Shown: positions 8,287 to 17,474, numbered from the stretch's first letter. The stretch: 43,324 bases of DNA from CAWVWD01 sp965662365 (GCA_965662365.1 CBFIHR010000031.1:1-43324); one strand, 5' to 3'. Translations and numbers: made by a program. Notes: generated by a model from the letters alone, not told the origin.

Positions 8287-10584
8287 CTATCTCCCTTTTC
8301 GCCAACGCCAAGCACCCAGACCAAAAACTAAAACCGCCGCTAAACTACCATAAATAAATAGTCGCTGTTTTCGCTCACTTTCTAATTTCAGGTAAGCAAT
8401 ATAGGTAGGATTCACATCGCCTGGTGTCCCGACACCCATCATAACCTCCCAGCTCGTCAACATACTGTTATCCTCTTCTGGATTTCGTAAACTTAACGTG
8501 AATGTACTTTCTATATCACTCAATTCGTATAAGACCTTATCAATTTGAGCATTGTCCACAGAATATAATTCCAAAGTTTCAGTAAACTTATTCAAACCAA
8601 AAGAAAAATCACCGATGACATTCCTTGTATCTGGAAAGACCTTTTTGAAGGCATTCTTACTTTGACACAAAATCACATAACCCTTCGGTTTAATTTTCCC
8701 AGATGGAATAATAAAATCATGTTTTGAATCACGCAAAATCCAATCCGTCAAATCAACTGCCTCTTCTGTATCATTATATATCTCTATCCAATCACCAGAA
8801 CGGGAATTATTCGCTGAGATTTCATTAATCACTACCTTGCCTGCATAATCTGTCGTCGAGGGTACGAAAACCGCTTTTAACGTATAAGCGTTTTTGTCTA
8901 ATTCTAATTTTAATAATCGCTCTTTCACAACTGCTCCGACACCTTCCCAATGCGAAAATTCGTAGCCTCGTTCTGGTATCGCACGAATGGTAATCGGCTG
9001 ATTATTAAAATATTGACCTTTCATTTTTGCACGCTTAAAGTCAATATTATTATTCAAATTAATATACCCGCCTTCATTGATTTTTATCTGAACAGATACC
9101 AAATCTCCGACTTTAAACCTCTCGTTCAAGAAGTTACGCATGTAATCTGGTCGTTGACGAGCAAACTCCCGCATTCTCTCTCCATGTTTTAGCCAATTGC
9201 GATAATCCAAGTCCCATCGCTCAACATGCCGTTTGATTTCAGGTTTTAAATAGAGTTGATTTTTATTAATATGCTCAATCACATTATCCGCATCAAATAT
9301 AGTGTTTATGTAATCAGAAAATTTTAAAATAAAGTTGTCCCGAAACTCCTTATTTTCTAATAAACGACGCAACATGAACGTACTCCAAGGCGGATTTGGC
9401 CAACTCGGCCCATCTACCGCAGTATGAAAAGCCAAACTATTATTTTTATAAGCCGCCTCGTCCTGTAAACCAAACCCCCAATCAGTATCATATAAAATCC
9501 AACGCCAACGACCGTCAGGTGTTTGTGGTCGCCAGAATTTAATATTTCCACCACCATCTTGATTATCGCTATAAATCTGAATAACATGATGAATCATAAA
9601 ATTATCAACATCCATTTGTGTCTTGACATATTCATAATTCTCAGCAAGCGACATATCATTTGTGGCCATAAACTCTTTTAACTTATCATAATGCTCGATT
9701 CCACCTACTTTGATACTTCGCTCATGCTCAATCAAATCCAAACTATCCCGATTGACTCCAAACTCATATTCTAAATAATGACGATTAATTTTTTCACGAA
9801 TGTTATAAATCCCCCAATACATACCATTAATAAATACCAAAGCAGGTCTATACGCCTGTTTCGACACATCAACATCCTCTAACAAACCAGTGATAATCGC
9901 ATCTCTAGCGTGTGTTTTTCCCCAGTCACTACCAGCATTTCGGAGTACCAAATGCTTGTAGCTATCCTGCTTTTTATCTGGAAATATTTGGTGACGAATA
10001 CGAGATTCACCGTACGCTTCTCGACAAGCGATGGCTAAAGATTTTTGTGGAAATACTCGGCTCATTCCTCCAAAAAGTCGAATACCTGCCCGACTATTGA
10101 ACACCCTCTTACCATTCGTTTCAAAGATTTCAACATTCGCACCGACTTCATTTCTTGACCAAAAGTTAGCCCCTAAAAACGGATGTTCTGGTTCAGCATT
10201 GGGTCCCGGATTAAACCAACCCGTTGTTTTATCAAACAAAATCTCTGGTGCAATAGCAATGGAAACAATCGGATAATTGGTCTCTTCCTTAATAAAATAA
10301 GTTTCCGTATAGATTCGCCCTCGCTGACTGCCCAAATAAACAGTAGCACGAACAACAGTCGTCTCTTTAATCTTAATAGGCGTCTTATACAACTCTGAAG
10401 ACATCGAAGGGCGAGTCCCGTCCGTCGTATAAAATATCTTTCCCTCTACCCCACCAGATAAAGTAAGTTCAATCGCTTCATTGTACTTCCCTCCAGTTTC
10501 CGAAAACGATATTTTGAACTTATCTTGCCCGAAAGTGACATTTGTAAATAAAAAAATGATGAAAAATATGTATAAACACTTCAT
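8287..10584 (-). CDS. Secreted CotH-kinase protein with lamin-tail domain and C-terminal membrane anchor
   Basis: 765 aa from the ATG at 10584; the frame extends five codons further to a TTG, but the ATG directly precedes a signal peptide (KCLYIFFIIFLFTNVTFG, then Gln). Order of parts: a CHB_HEX_C_1-type module (IFYTTDGTRPS, about 55-65); a CotH kinase-like domain (about 115-480) with FGGMSRVFPQKS, LRNAGSDW, NIREKINRHYLEYEFG, the metal-site style segment DNQDGGGNIKFW and YDTDWGFG; a repeat-like module with GYEFSHWEG; a lamin-tail domain (about 595-690, VVINEISANNSRSGDWIEIYN); and a final helix (YGSLAAVLVFGLGAW) ending in RWRKGR. CotH proteins are atypical protein kinases, known from Bacillus spore coats. 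The substrate here is unknown. Convergent with rpiB, divergent from the GHMP kinase. Confidence 0.85.
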   Translation of the reverse strand: MKCLYIFFIIFLFTNVTFGQDKFKISFSETGGKYNEAIELTLSGGVEGKIFYTTDGTRPSMSSELYKTPIKIKETTVVRATVYLGSQRGRIYTETYFIKEETNYPIVSIAIAPEILFDKTTGWFNPGPNAEPEHPFLGANFWSRNEVGANVEIFETNGKRVFNSRAGIRLFGGMSRVFPQKSLAIACREAYGESRIRHQIFPDKKQDSYKHLVLRNAGSDWGKTHARDAIITGLLEDVDVSKQAYRPALVFINGMYWGIYNIREKINRHYLEYEFGVNRDSLDLIEHERSIKVGGIEHYDKLKEFMATNDMSLAENYEYVKTQMDVDNFMIHHVIQIYSDNQDGGGNIKFWRPQTPDGRWRWILYDTDWGFGLQDEAAYKNNSLAFHTAVDGPSWPNPPWSTFMLRRLLENKEFRDNFILKFSDYINTIFDADNVIEHINKNQLYLKPEIKRHVERWDLDYRNWLKHGERMREFARQRPDYMRNFLNERFKVGDLVSVQIKINEGGYINLNNNIDFKRAKMKGQYFNNQPITIRAIPERGYEFSHWEGVGAVVKERLLKLELDKNAYTLKAVFVPSTTDYAGKVVINEISANNSRSGDWIEIYNDTEEAVDLTDWILRDSKHDFIIPSGKIKPKGYVILCQSKNAFKKVFPDTRNVIGDFSFGLNKFTETLELYSVDNAQIDKVLYELSDIESTFTLSLRNPEEDNSMLTSWEVMMGVGTPGDVNPTYIAYLKLESERKQRLFIYGSLAAVLVFGLGAWRWRKGR

Positions 10585-10916
10585 TCTTGATTGACTCAAA
10601 ACAGTGATTTGTTATAGTATATACTCCTTGTTTGAACTATTTGAACAAGTAATTATTACATTACTTATTTAACTTATAAGATTTCTAAACTTTATAAGTT
10701 TCGTATTTTTATTGATGATAAAATCATCCTATATTAATTTCTATCGCAAGTTGCAATATAGTAATTTTGTACTAAAATATATTGAAGAACGATACAAAAT
10801 CATTGAATATATCCAGTGTTGTGAATATTTATTTACATATTGATTCTCAATATTTTAGTAATATATTTAATTGTAAAATATTCACTATATATTGACTCTT
10901 GATTATCATACTAATT
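10585..10916. other. Divergent intergenic region (CotH gene / GHMP kinase)
   Basis: About 330 bases, strongly AT-rich, holding the promoters of both flanking genes by position. A TAATTTTG box at 10762-10769 fits the -7 consensus for the plus strand but has no TTG at the right distance, so no promoter is called. No RNA gene or ORF seen. Confidence 0.5.
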
Positions 10917-11834
10917 ATGAATTTAAATCTAAAAAAATATCCCGCAAAAGTTCTACTTTTTGGTGAATACAGCATCATTAAAGGTCAGTCAGCACTCGCT
11001 TTCCCATTAACTGAATATACTGGAAATTGGGCATTCAAGGATAATGTTGATAATGAAAATTTAAAAAAATGGACCATTTATATTAATAAAATTCAGCAAG
11101 TAAATTCTGCTGATTTTCAAATTAATACAAATCGTTTTTATGCTGATTTATCTAAAGGACTATTTTTTAATTCTAATATTCCAATGGGTTATGGAGTCGG
11201 AAGCTCAGGAGCCTTATGTGCCGCTTTGTACGATGAGTATTCTGTACAAAATAAACGATTACCAGTAAAAAATGATACTATTTTTACCTTAAAACAAATT
11301 TTTCAAGATTTAGAAAACTTCTTTCATGGTTCAAGTTCAGGAATTGACCCCTTGATTTGTTATATCAATCAACCACTTTTATTAAAAGGAAAAACAGAAG
11401 CGAACTTAATTGACTTGAAAGCACCGACACATAATGGTGGTGCGGTTTTCTTACTCAACACGAAACAGCCTCGACAAACAGAGCCTCTGGTTCATTTCTT
11501 TTTAGAACAATTAAAAAAAGAAGCTTTTGAAAATGCTTTTGAAAATGAATGGTGCGTTTATAATGAAAACATCATTTCGACATTTTTAAACCAAGATTAT
11601 GACGTTTTTTTTAATAATCTACAGTTATTATCTGAATTTCAATTCAAATACCTACCGCCTATGATTCCTAAAGGTTTTGAAAACATCTGGGAAGCCAGTT
11701 TAAAACATCAACAATTCACACTCAAACTTTGTGGAGCCGGTGGTGGCGGTTTTTTATTAGGTTTTACCAAAGACTGGGCTGCTGCTCAAAACTTATTAAA
11801 AAATCAAGAAATTATTAAAATTTTAGATTTGTAG
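10917..11834 (+). CDS. GHMP kinase, probable mevalonate kinase
   Basis: 305 aa from the ATG at 10917 (an in-frame TTG six codons upstream gives a poor hydrophobic extension). GHMP-superfamily motifs: N-terminal KVLLFGEYSIIKG (9-21); the ATP-binding loop PMGYGVGSSGAL near 90-101; SSSGIDPLI near 142-150; and the C-terminal GAGGGGFLLGF. The LLFGEY opening and the SGID motif are typical of the short mevalonate-kinase-like proteins of Flavobacteriia, which make isoprenoids by the mevalonate pathway. No other mevalonate gene is adjacent, so a different sugar or isoprenoid-alcohol substrate cannot be excluded. Confidence 0.8.
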   Translation: MNLNLKKYPAKVLLFGEYSIIKGQSALAFPLTEYTGNWAFKDNVDNENLKKWTIYINKIQQVNSADFQINTNRFYADLSKGLFFNSNIPMGYGVGSSGALCAALYDEYSVQNKRLPVKNDTIFTLKQIFQDLENFFHGSSSGIDPLICYINQPLLLKGKTEANLIDLKAPTHNGGAVFLLNTKQPRQTEPLVHFFLEQLKKEAFENAFENEWCVYNENIISTFLNQDYDVFFNNLQLLSEFQFKYLPPMIPKGFENIWEASLKHQQFTLKLCGAGGGGFLLGFTKDWAAAQNLLKNQEIIKILDL

Positions 11835-11894
11835 TAATTAAAGCTTCTAAACTACTTTCCTGACTTATTACTTACGCTGAAGTAGCGATGTACA

Positions 11895-11945
11895 GGCAAT
11901 AAAAAAAGGTAAGCGAACCTAAATCCACTTACCTTACCACTGCCT
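11895..11945 (-). terminator. Terminator for the 74-aa minus-strand gene
   Basis: Inverted repeat AAGGTAAG (11906-11913) and CTTACCTT (11928-11935), with an outer AGGCA/TGCCT pair. On the minus strand the stem is followed by a run of seven T, so it terminates leftward transcription; the plus strand lacks a T-run. Confidence 0.7.
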
Positions 11946-11981
11946 TTCTCATAAACTCTTCAATCAATAGTTTTACAGTAC

Positions 11982-12206
11982 CTAAACCACAACCGGTACT
12001 AAGATATTTTTATCTTGATGTTTTGCATCGAGTAACTCGTTGAATTTCTGCTTATATACAAAATAATCATCATACTCAGAATAAGGAACTTTACCGTCCA
12101 AACCTAAATTTAAAATAATCTGAAAACATAACTGACGGTTCTTGTAATGAAACCTTGTTATTAGATTTTCAATATCTTTTCCCTGTATGATCATTTGCTT
12201 TTTCAT
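11982..12206 (-). CDS. Hypothetical 74-aa protein
   Basis: No family recognised. ATG at 12206 (the frame extends two codons to a TTG). The predicted soluble protein mixes charged and aromatic residues in normal proportions (ENLITRFHYKNRQLCFQIIL near 13-32; YSEYDDYFVYKQKFNELLD near 44-62) and ends in a hydrophobic VPVVV tail. Support for its being real comes from a minus-strand-specific terminator 40 bases past its stop, and from the lack of any other gene between the GHMP kinase and htpG. No signal peptide or membrane helix. Confidence 0.6.
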   Translation of the reverse strand: MKKQMIIQGKDIENLITRFHYKNRQLCFQIILNLGLDGKVPYSEYDDYFVYKQKFNELLDAKHQDKNILVPVVV

Positions 12207-12536
12207 TTGCAACTTGCATAATACATTAATTAATTTTTAATCAACGATAACGCAATAATAAGTTTGATTAAGATCAATTTATCACCGAACACCCTTTAAA
12301 AGTGACATAATAAAAAAATAACTAATCCGATAATCTTAATTCCTGTATAGACTAATAACCATTAATTTATATATTATTTATATCTAATTTTTAAACGTAT
12401 TTGTGGCTATCAAATTAGAAATAAATCCCTTTATTTCTCCTTATATCTTAATAATATTTCCCTGTTTTTACCTTTTTAAAAAACTTACTCCTTGTTCAAC
12501 TTTTTATCTTTTACACCATTATACGCCATTCTATCC
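12207..12536. other. Intergenic region upstream of htpG
   Basis: AT-rich, no ORF with coding character, no RNA gene and no CIRCE (HrcA) element that I can find. A candidate regulatory block begins at 12537. Confidence 0.5.
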
Positions 12537-12585
12537 GTCAAAATGACAGTTAAAGACCTCGAAGCTCTCATGGCACATCGTTTGA
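12537..12585 (+). promoter_or_regulatory. Candidate sigma-54-like promoter with upstream palindrome for htpG
   Basis: TGGCAC (12571-12576)-N5-TTGA (12582-12585) keeps the GG-N10-G spacing of sigma-54 -24/-12 promoters (TGGCAC-N5-TTGC) with one mismatch at the -12 C. A palindrome GTCAAAATGAC lies 23 bases upstream at 12537-12547 and could bind a regulator. Transcription would start about 60 nt before the ATG. This is pattern recognition only; a chance match is possible. Confidence 0.35.
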
Positions 12586-12655
12586 AAACACTTGTTAAGA
12601 CAAGATTTATAACAAAAAATAGATATTTATTCATTAATTCAAAAATGTGACAATT

Positions 12656-14455
12656 ATGCAACGAGGAAATATCTCGGTACAGACGGAAAATATTTTTCCT
12701 ATTATTAAAAAGTTCCTTTATTCAGATCAAGAAATATTTTTACGTGAGTTAATTTCTAATGCCGTTGATGCAACTAATAAGCTAAAAACGCTTTCTCGAA
12801 AAGGTGTTTTCGGTGGTGAGTTGGGAGATACAACGATTGAAATTTTGATTGATGATGCAGCGAATACCTTAACGATTCGAGATAAAGGTATCGGAATGAC
12901 GGAAGAGGAAGTGATGAAATATTTGAACCAAGTCGCTTTTTCGAGTGCAACAGAATTTTTAGAAAAATATAAAGATGAGAGTAGTATCATCGGACACTTT
13001 GGTTTAGGTTTCTACTCTGCTTTTATGGTTGCGGACAAAGTAGAAGTTGTTACAAAATCATTTCAAGAAGGAAGTCAAGGAGTCACTTGGTCTTGCGAAG
13101 GAAACCCAGAGTTTGAGCTAGCCGACAATGATAAAGAGGCAAGAGGAACGGATATTGTGCTGCACATTAGCGAAGACAGCAAGGAGTTTTTGGAGGAAAG
13201 TCGTATTAAAGGTCTTTTGGATAAATACTGTAAGTTTTTACCAGTTGAGATTTCTTTCAAGGACGAAGTAATTAATAACCCTACTCCACTTTGGAAAAAA
13301 AACCCTGCGGATTTGACGGACGAAGATTATAAGGAGTTTTATAAAGAGTTACATCCTTTTGGTCAGCCGCCTTTATTCTGGATTCATTTGAATATTGATT
13401 ATCCGTTTAACTTAACGGGTATTTTATACTTCCCACAATTGAATAATTCGTTAGAATTACAACGTAACAAAATTCAGTTATACTGTAATCAAGTCTATGT
13501 AACAGATGATTTACGGGAGATTGTACCGGAGTTTTTGACCTTATTACATGGTGTAATTGATTCGCCAGATATTCCATTGAATGTTTCTCGTAGTTATTTA
13601 CAATCTGACCGCAATGTTCGTCGTATCAGAAATTATATTACTAAAAAAGTAGCGGAAAAACTTCAAGAATTATTCAAAAATGATCGTGAAGATTTCCAAG
13701 AAAAATGGAATAACATCGGTACGTTGGTGAAATACGGAATGATTTCCGAAGAAAAATTCAATGATAAAGCAATGAAATTTGCTTTATTGAAAAATATTGA
13801 TTCGGAATATTTCACGATTGACGAATATAAAGAAAAAATAGAAGCAAACCAAAAAGATAAAAACGATCGCTTAATTGCGATTTATACGAATAACCCGAAT
13901 GAACATCACAGTTTTGTGGAAGCCGCTCAGAATTATAGCTACGATGTCTTAGAGATGGATACCGTGATTGACAATCACTTTATGCAACATTTGGAAACAA
14001 AAGTAGAAGGCCTGTCATTTACTCGTGTAGATGCAAATACGGCAGATAAGTTGATTGAAAAAGACGAAACTCGTGAATCAGTATTGAGCGAATCAGAACA
14101 GGAATCTGTAAAAACGGTTTTTGATGGACAAGTCGGAGCAGGAGCAACCGTAATGACGGAAGCCTTATCGCCTGATGATCAGCCTGTTATTATTACTAAA
14201 CCAGAGTTTTTACGTCGTATGCGTGAAATGTCGATGATGCAAGGAATGGAAATGGGCAATATGCCAGAATCTTTTAATGTTGTCATCAATACTAATCATG
14301 CAATCATTGCAAATCAGCTTTTGAAAGCAGAAAATGAGGAAAAACAAGGGGAAATTGCTAAATATTTATATAACTTAGCATTATTAAATCAAGGAATGTT
14401 GAAAGGTGCAGACTTGACAGCATTTATCAATAGTAGTATTGAAAATTTGAAATAA
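12656..14455 (+). CDS. htpG: Chaperone protein HtpG (bacterial Hsp90)
   Basis: 599 aa from the ATG at 12656; a GTG three codons upstream is the alternative, but family members begin at MxxGxISVQTENIFPIIK. The GHKL ATPase domain shows FLRELISNAVDA (Glu/Asn for ATP), DKGIGMT and IGHFGLGFYSAF. The middle domain carries the catalytic-loop Arg region NVSRSYLQSD. The C-terminal dimerisation domain ends near EIAKYLYNLALLNQGML. At about 600 aa it is slightly shorter than E. coli HtpG and typical of Bacteroidota. It is an ATP-dependent cytosolic chaperone of heat and general stress. Confidence 0.96.
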   Translation: MQRGNISVQTENIFPIIKKFLYSDQEIFLRELISNAVDATNKLKTLSRKGVFGGELGDTTIEILIDDAANTLTIRDKGIGMTEEEVMKYLNQVAFSSATEFLEKYKDESSIIGHFGLGFYSAFMVADKVEVVTKSFQEGSQGVTWSCEGNPEFELADNDKEARGTDIVLHISEDSKEFLEESRIKGLLDKYCKFLPVEISFKDEVINNPTPLWKKNPADLTDEDYKEFYKELHPFGQPPLFWIHLNIDYPFNLTGILYFPQLNNSLELQRNKIQLYCNQVYVTDDLREIVPEFLTLLHGVIDSPDIPLNVSRSYLQSDRNVRRIRNYITKKVAEKLQELFKNDREDFQEKWNNIGTLVKYGMISEEKFNDKAMKFALLKNIDSEYFTIDEYKEKIEANQKDKNDRLIAIYTNNPNEHHSFVEAAQNYSYDVLEMDTVIDNHFMQHLETKVEGLSFTRVDANTADKLIEKDETRESVLSESEQESVKTVFDGQVGAGATVMTEALSPDDQPVIITKPEFLRRMREMSMMQGMEMGNMPESFNVVINTNHAIIANQLLKAENEEKQGEIAKYLYNLALLNQGMLKGADLTAFINSSIENLK

Positions 14456-14459
14456 ACGA

Positions 14460-14495
14460 GTTGAGTGTTTCGAGTTACGAGTTTTGACACTCAAC
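14460..14495 (+). terminator. Hairpin after htpG
   Basis: GTTGAGTGT (14460-14468) pairs with ACACTCAAC (14487-14495), followed by CTTTT; it begins five bases after the htpG stop codon. Confidence 0.6.
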
Positions 14496-14582
14496 CTTTT
14501 AGAATATTAAACACAAAGTTTTGGCTTTGTGAAAAACCATCAAAAAATGGTTTAAAGATTCGTTTTTTTAGTTGATTATTTT

Positions 14583-14615
14583 GGGATTGTCTATTTTTGG
14601 GCAATCCCTTTTTTA
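14583..14615 (+). terminator. Second terminator between htpG and the M20 gene
   Basis: GGGATTG (14583-14589) and CAATCCC (14602-14608) followed directly by seven T. The following 50 bases contain several copies of CCGTCAA and a CCCGA-N4-TCGGG palindrome (14667-14680). Confidence 0.8.
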
Positions 14616-14694
14616 TTACGGTTGACGGTGTTTTTACGCCTTGCCGTCAACCGTCAACCGTCAACTCCCGAGGTTTCGGGATAAACTGTCAAAT

Positions 14695-15882
14695 ATGAAA
14701 GAGAATATAAAACAATTAGCACAAGAAATACATCAAGATACGATTGGTATCCGCCGACATATTCATGCGAATCCTGAGTTATCTTATCAAGAAGTTAAAA
14801 CAGGACAATACATTGCAAATCAGTTAGATAGCTTAGGAATTGATTACGAACATGGTGTTGCAGATAATGGCGTTGTCGGCTTAATAAAAGGTAAAAATCC
14901 TGATAAAAAAGTAATTGCCTTGCGAGCCGATATTGATGCTTTGCCAATTGTCGAGGCGAATGATGTACCGTACAAATCTAAAAACCCTGGCGTGATGCAC
15001 GCTTGTGGGCATGATGTACATTCGGCTTCATTGCTGGGAACAGCTCGTATTTTAAGTCAAATTAAATCGGATTTTGAAGGAACGGTAAAATTGATTTTTC
15101 AACCTGCGGAAGAGAAACTCCCTGGCGGTGCGTCGATTATGATTAAAGAAGGCGTTTTGCAAAATCCTGCTCCAACATCTATTTTTGGGCAGCACGTTCA
15201 TCCGCCTTTGAAAGCTGGAAAAATCGGACTGAAAAGCGGTATGTATATGGCTTCGGCAGATGAAATTTACATTACGATAAAAGGACAAGGTGGACATGGT
15301 GCGTTGCCACAAGATTGTGTGGATCCGATTACGATTGCCGCTCAAATGATTTCGGCCTTACAGCAAGTTATTAGTCGACAGCTCGACCAAACTGTACCTG
15401 CATTATTGACTTTTGGTAGTATCATCGGAAAAGGCTCAACGAACATTATTCCAAATGAAGTCAAAATCATGGGAACATTCCGCTGTATGGATGAAAAATG
15501 GCGTGCGGTGGCTCACGATAAAATGTACAAAATGGGCGTTGGAATCGTAGAGGCAATGGGTGGAAAGTGTGATTTTGAAATTGTAAAAGGTTATCCTTGT
15601 TTATATAATAATGAACCACTAACCGCAAAAGTCAAAGACTTCGCAATCGACTATTTAGGTGAACAAAACGTAGTCGATTTACCGTTACGAATGACGGCAG
15701 AAGATTTTGCCTATTATTCGCAAGAAATGCCTGCAACATTCTACCGTTTAGGAACTGGAAATGTAGCCAAAGGTATTACTTCGCCTGTTCATACGACGAC
15801 TTTTGATATTGATGAAAGTGCATTGGAATTGAGTACGGGTTTGATGGCTTGGTTGGCGGTGCAGGAGTTAGGGGATAAATAA
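14695..15882 (+). CDS. M20D family amidohydrolase / metallopeptidase
   Basis: 395 aa from the ATG at 14695; the frame extends 18 codons upstream through low-complexity repeats to a TTG, which I discard. Zinc-site motifs of the M20D subfamily (hippurate hydrolase, IAA-amino-acid hydrolase, N-acyl-diaminopimelate deacetylase): RADIDALP (78-85), MHACGHDVHS (101-110), FQPAEE, a conserved His in GQHVHPP, and the C-terminal TAEDFAYYS. No signal peptide, so cytosolic. The real substrate is likely an N-acylated amino acid; sequence alone does not say which. It is not part of the arginine cluster, which has its own M20 enzyme. Terminator follows directly. Confidence 0.9.
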   Translation: MKENIKQLAQEIHQDTIGIRRHIHANPELSYQEVKTGQYIANQLDSLGIDYEHGVADNGVVGLIKGKNPDKKVIALRADIDALPIVEANDVPYKSKNPGVMHACGHDVHSASLLGTARILSQIKSDFEGTVKLIFQPAEEKLPGGASIMIKEGVLQNPAPTSIFGQHVHPPLKAGKIGLKSGMYMASADEIYITIKGQGGHGALPQDCVDPITIAAQMISALQQVISRQLDQTVPALLTFGSIIGKGSTNIIPNEVKIMGTFRCMDEKWRAVAHDKMYKMGVGIVEAMGGKCDFEIVKGYPCLYNNEPLTAKVKDFAIDYLGEQNVVDLPLRMTAEDFAYYSQEMPATFYRLGTGNVAKGITSPVHTTTFDIDESALELSTGLMAWLAVQELGDK

Positions 15883-15885
15883 AGG

Positions 15886-15926
15886 AAAAGCCTCTGAAAT
15901 AAAAAATATACTTTCAGAGGCTTTTT
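15886..15926 (+). terminator. Terminator after the M20D gene
   Basis: AAAAGCCTCTGAAA (15886-15899) and TTTCAGAGGCTTTT (15912-15925): a 14-bp perfect stem ending in a T-run, three bases after the stop codon. Confidence 0.9.
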
Positions 15927-15966
15927 ATGATAAAAATCATTTTTTCTCATTTTGCTATATTACCTT

Positions 15967-15997
15967 TTGTATTTTATTAATTTTCAACTTACATTTG
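15967..15997 (+). promoter_or_regulatory. Predicted promoter upstream of the lipoprotein gene
   Basis: TTG (15967-15969), 20-nt spacer, TACATTTG (15990-15997): a full match to the Bacteroidota consensus. It lies about 370 bases before the ATG at 16366, so it implies a long leader unless a closer promoter exists. Confidence 0.5.
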
Positions 15998-16033
15998 CAT
16001 TGTATATAATCAAAATAAGTAGTTCTTGAAAAA

Positions 16034-16061
16034 ATCTAAAATCTAAAATCTAAAATCTAAA
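16034..16061. repeat. Tandem repeat, four copies of ATCTAAA
   Basis: Four perfect 7-bp units in a row at 16034-16061, in the leader or spacer before the lipoprotein gene. Short perfect heptamer runs can change length by slippage. The rest of 15998-16365 is AT-rich with nothing else recognised. Confidence 0.85.
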
Positions 16062-16365
16062 CAATTTTAGCTTAATTTTTTCAACAACTCCCTACAAAAC
16101 CTAAATACTTGTGAAATCAAATAATATTTTAAAACCATGTATTATCAATAATTTGATAATTATTGTCATAAATTCAGTATAAATTAATTACACTTACATA
16201 TTGCGGATAAAATTAATGCGAAATAAATTCTTTTTGTAGGAAAAATATTATGGATTTTATTTTCGGATTATTCAGAATGTCTTTTATTTATTTTTGAATT
16301 ATAAAAGGGCAAGCGAGGCATTGATGTCCTCACTCACCCAAGTTTTAAATTTCAATAGTAAAATT

Positions 16366-17421
16366 ATGAAAAATTTACTAACTTTTACAAGTTTAGTACT
16401 TGTATGTTCATTGGTAATGATGTCTTGTTCAAAAGATGAATTGTTAACCAATGAGAAAAGCGTAGAAAATCAAGAAATTAATGATTATCTAAAACTTTCT
16501 GATGAAGAGTTTAAATCTATCCTTCAAAACTTTACAAACGAATATGCGAAGTTTGACTCTGAACGAGAATTTCATGCATTTACGCACTATTTCAACAATT
16601 TGGAAGATGAGGAACAACAGAATGTATTAAACGAACTGACTTATGCTACTTTAGATGAAAAACTATCAGAAGCCTATGAAGGCATGGATGTTTTAGAAAC
16701 AGAACAAGAGTTCTATGACTATGTTTCAAACTATTCTGATATTTTGGAAATTCAAATGATGGATAATGGAGAAAAGGAAGTGGTAGAAAAAGAAATGAGT
16801 TTACATTCGATTGCACCATTCTTGAATGCTGATAGAATTATTAAAATTGGAGGTGATTATAAGATGTTTATTAGTAATATTGCTGTAGAATCAAATGATT
16901 ACAACGAATTGAAACAAGTCTTGGACTCAAAGAAAACTTTAGGTTTAATACATAAAGAAGTCTATCAAATTATTTCAGGAACTGATAATCTTGCTAAAAC
17001 TGATGTAGGTACAACTCTTTCATGGGAAGCAACAAAAGATATGAGAAGGTGTAAAAATGATAGAAAAGTTATTTTGGCTGCTTATTTTACAGATGAATCA
17101 ATTACAGATCCTTTAGGAAACTATCATCCATACGTTAAACCTAATATTACAGTTACTGCTCGACGTAAAGGTATTCCTTGTATTTGGTATACATATAAAA
17201 CTGAGATTACATGGAATAACTTTTATGCAGAATATAGTGTCAATTTTGGACCTAACGCAACATGGTCTGAGGCGAATCAAAAAGTGAATAATGTAAAAAG
17301 TCTAACGCATGATCACAGCTTGATTAATTATTACAATTCACCAGATGTTACATGGCAGGTTATAACTTCGACTGTTACAACCCGAGGTATGGGAACATCT
17401 AACTTAACAGTCAATTACTAA
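16366..17421 (+). CDS. Hypothetical lipoprotein
   Basis: 351 aa from the ATG at 16366; the longer frame begins at a TTG 24 codons upstream and would bury the signal peptide. Residues 1-20 are a lipoprotein signal (NLLTFTSLVLVCSLVMMS) with the acylated Cys at 21, followed by SKDE. An acidic helical segment follows (about 30-150, rich in Glu, with EEFKSILQNFTNEYAKF-type heptads). The C-terminal half, from about residue 220, looks beta-rich with VTARRKGIPCIWYTYKTE. Family not recognised. It precedes an outer-membrane barrel gene by 70 bases, with a hairpin between, suggesting a pair with possibly reduced downstream expression. Confidence 0.75.
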   Translation: MKNLLTFTSLVLVCSLVMMSCSKDELLTNEKSVENQEINDYLKLSDEEFKSILQNFTNEYAKFDSEREFHAFTHYFNNLEDEEQQNVLNELTYATLDEKLSEAYEGMDVLETEQEFYDYVSNYSDILEIQMMDNGEKEVVEKEMSLHSIAPFLNADRIIKIGGDYKMFISNIAVESNDYNELKQVLDSKKTLGLIHKEVYQIISGTDNLAKTDVGTTLSWEATKDMRRCKNDRKVILAAYFTDESITDPLGNYHPYVKPNITVTARRKGIPCIWYTYKTEITWNNFYAEYSVNFGPNATWSEANQKVNNVKSLTHDHSLINYYNSPDVTWQVITSTVTTRGMGTSNLTVNY

Positions 17422-17440
17422 GATAAAAATATATTATGTG

Positions 17441-17474
17441 TATCACCCTTACTTTATTTAATGTAAGGGTGATA
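17441..17474 (+). terminator. Intercistronic hairpin
   Basis: TATCACCCTTAC (17441-17452) and GTAAGGGTGATA (17463-17474), a perfect 12-bp stem with a 10-nt loop. The T-run after it is short (TTTT), so it may attenuate or stabilise rather than fully terminate. Confidence 0.6.

Noticed and set aside
10762..10769. TAATTTTG as the GHMP kinase promoter
   Set aside because: No TTG 19-21 bases upstream.
12543..12650. 35-aa ORF ending just before htpG, considered as an upstream regulatory peptide
   Set aside because: It spans the candidate promoter and has no amino-acid bias; most likely chance.
12207..12655. CIRCE / HrcA site upstream of htpG
   Set aside because: Searched for TTAGCACTC-N9-GAGTGCTAA; not present.
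15958..15969. TACCTTTTG as another -7 element
   Set aside because: One T too many for TAnnTTTG; part of it serves as the -33 TTG of the better promoter at 15967-15997.
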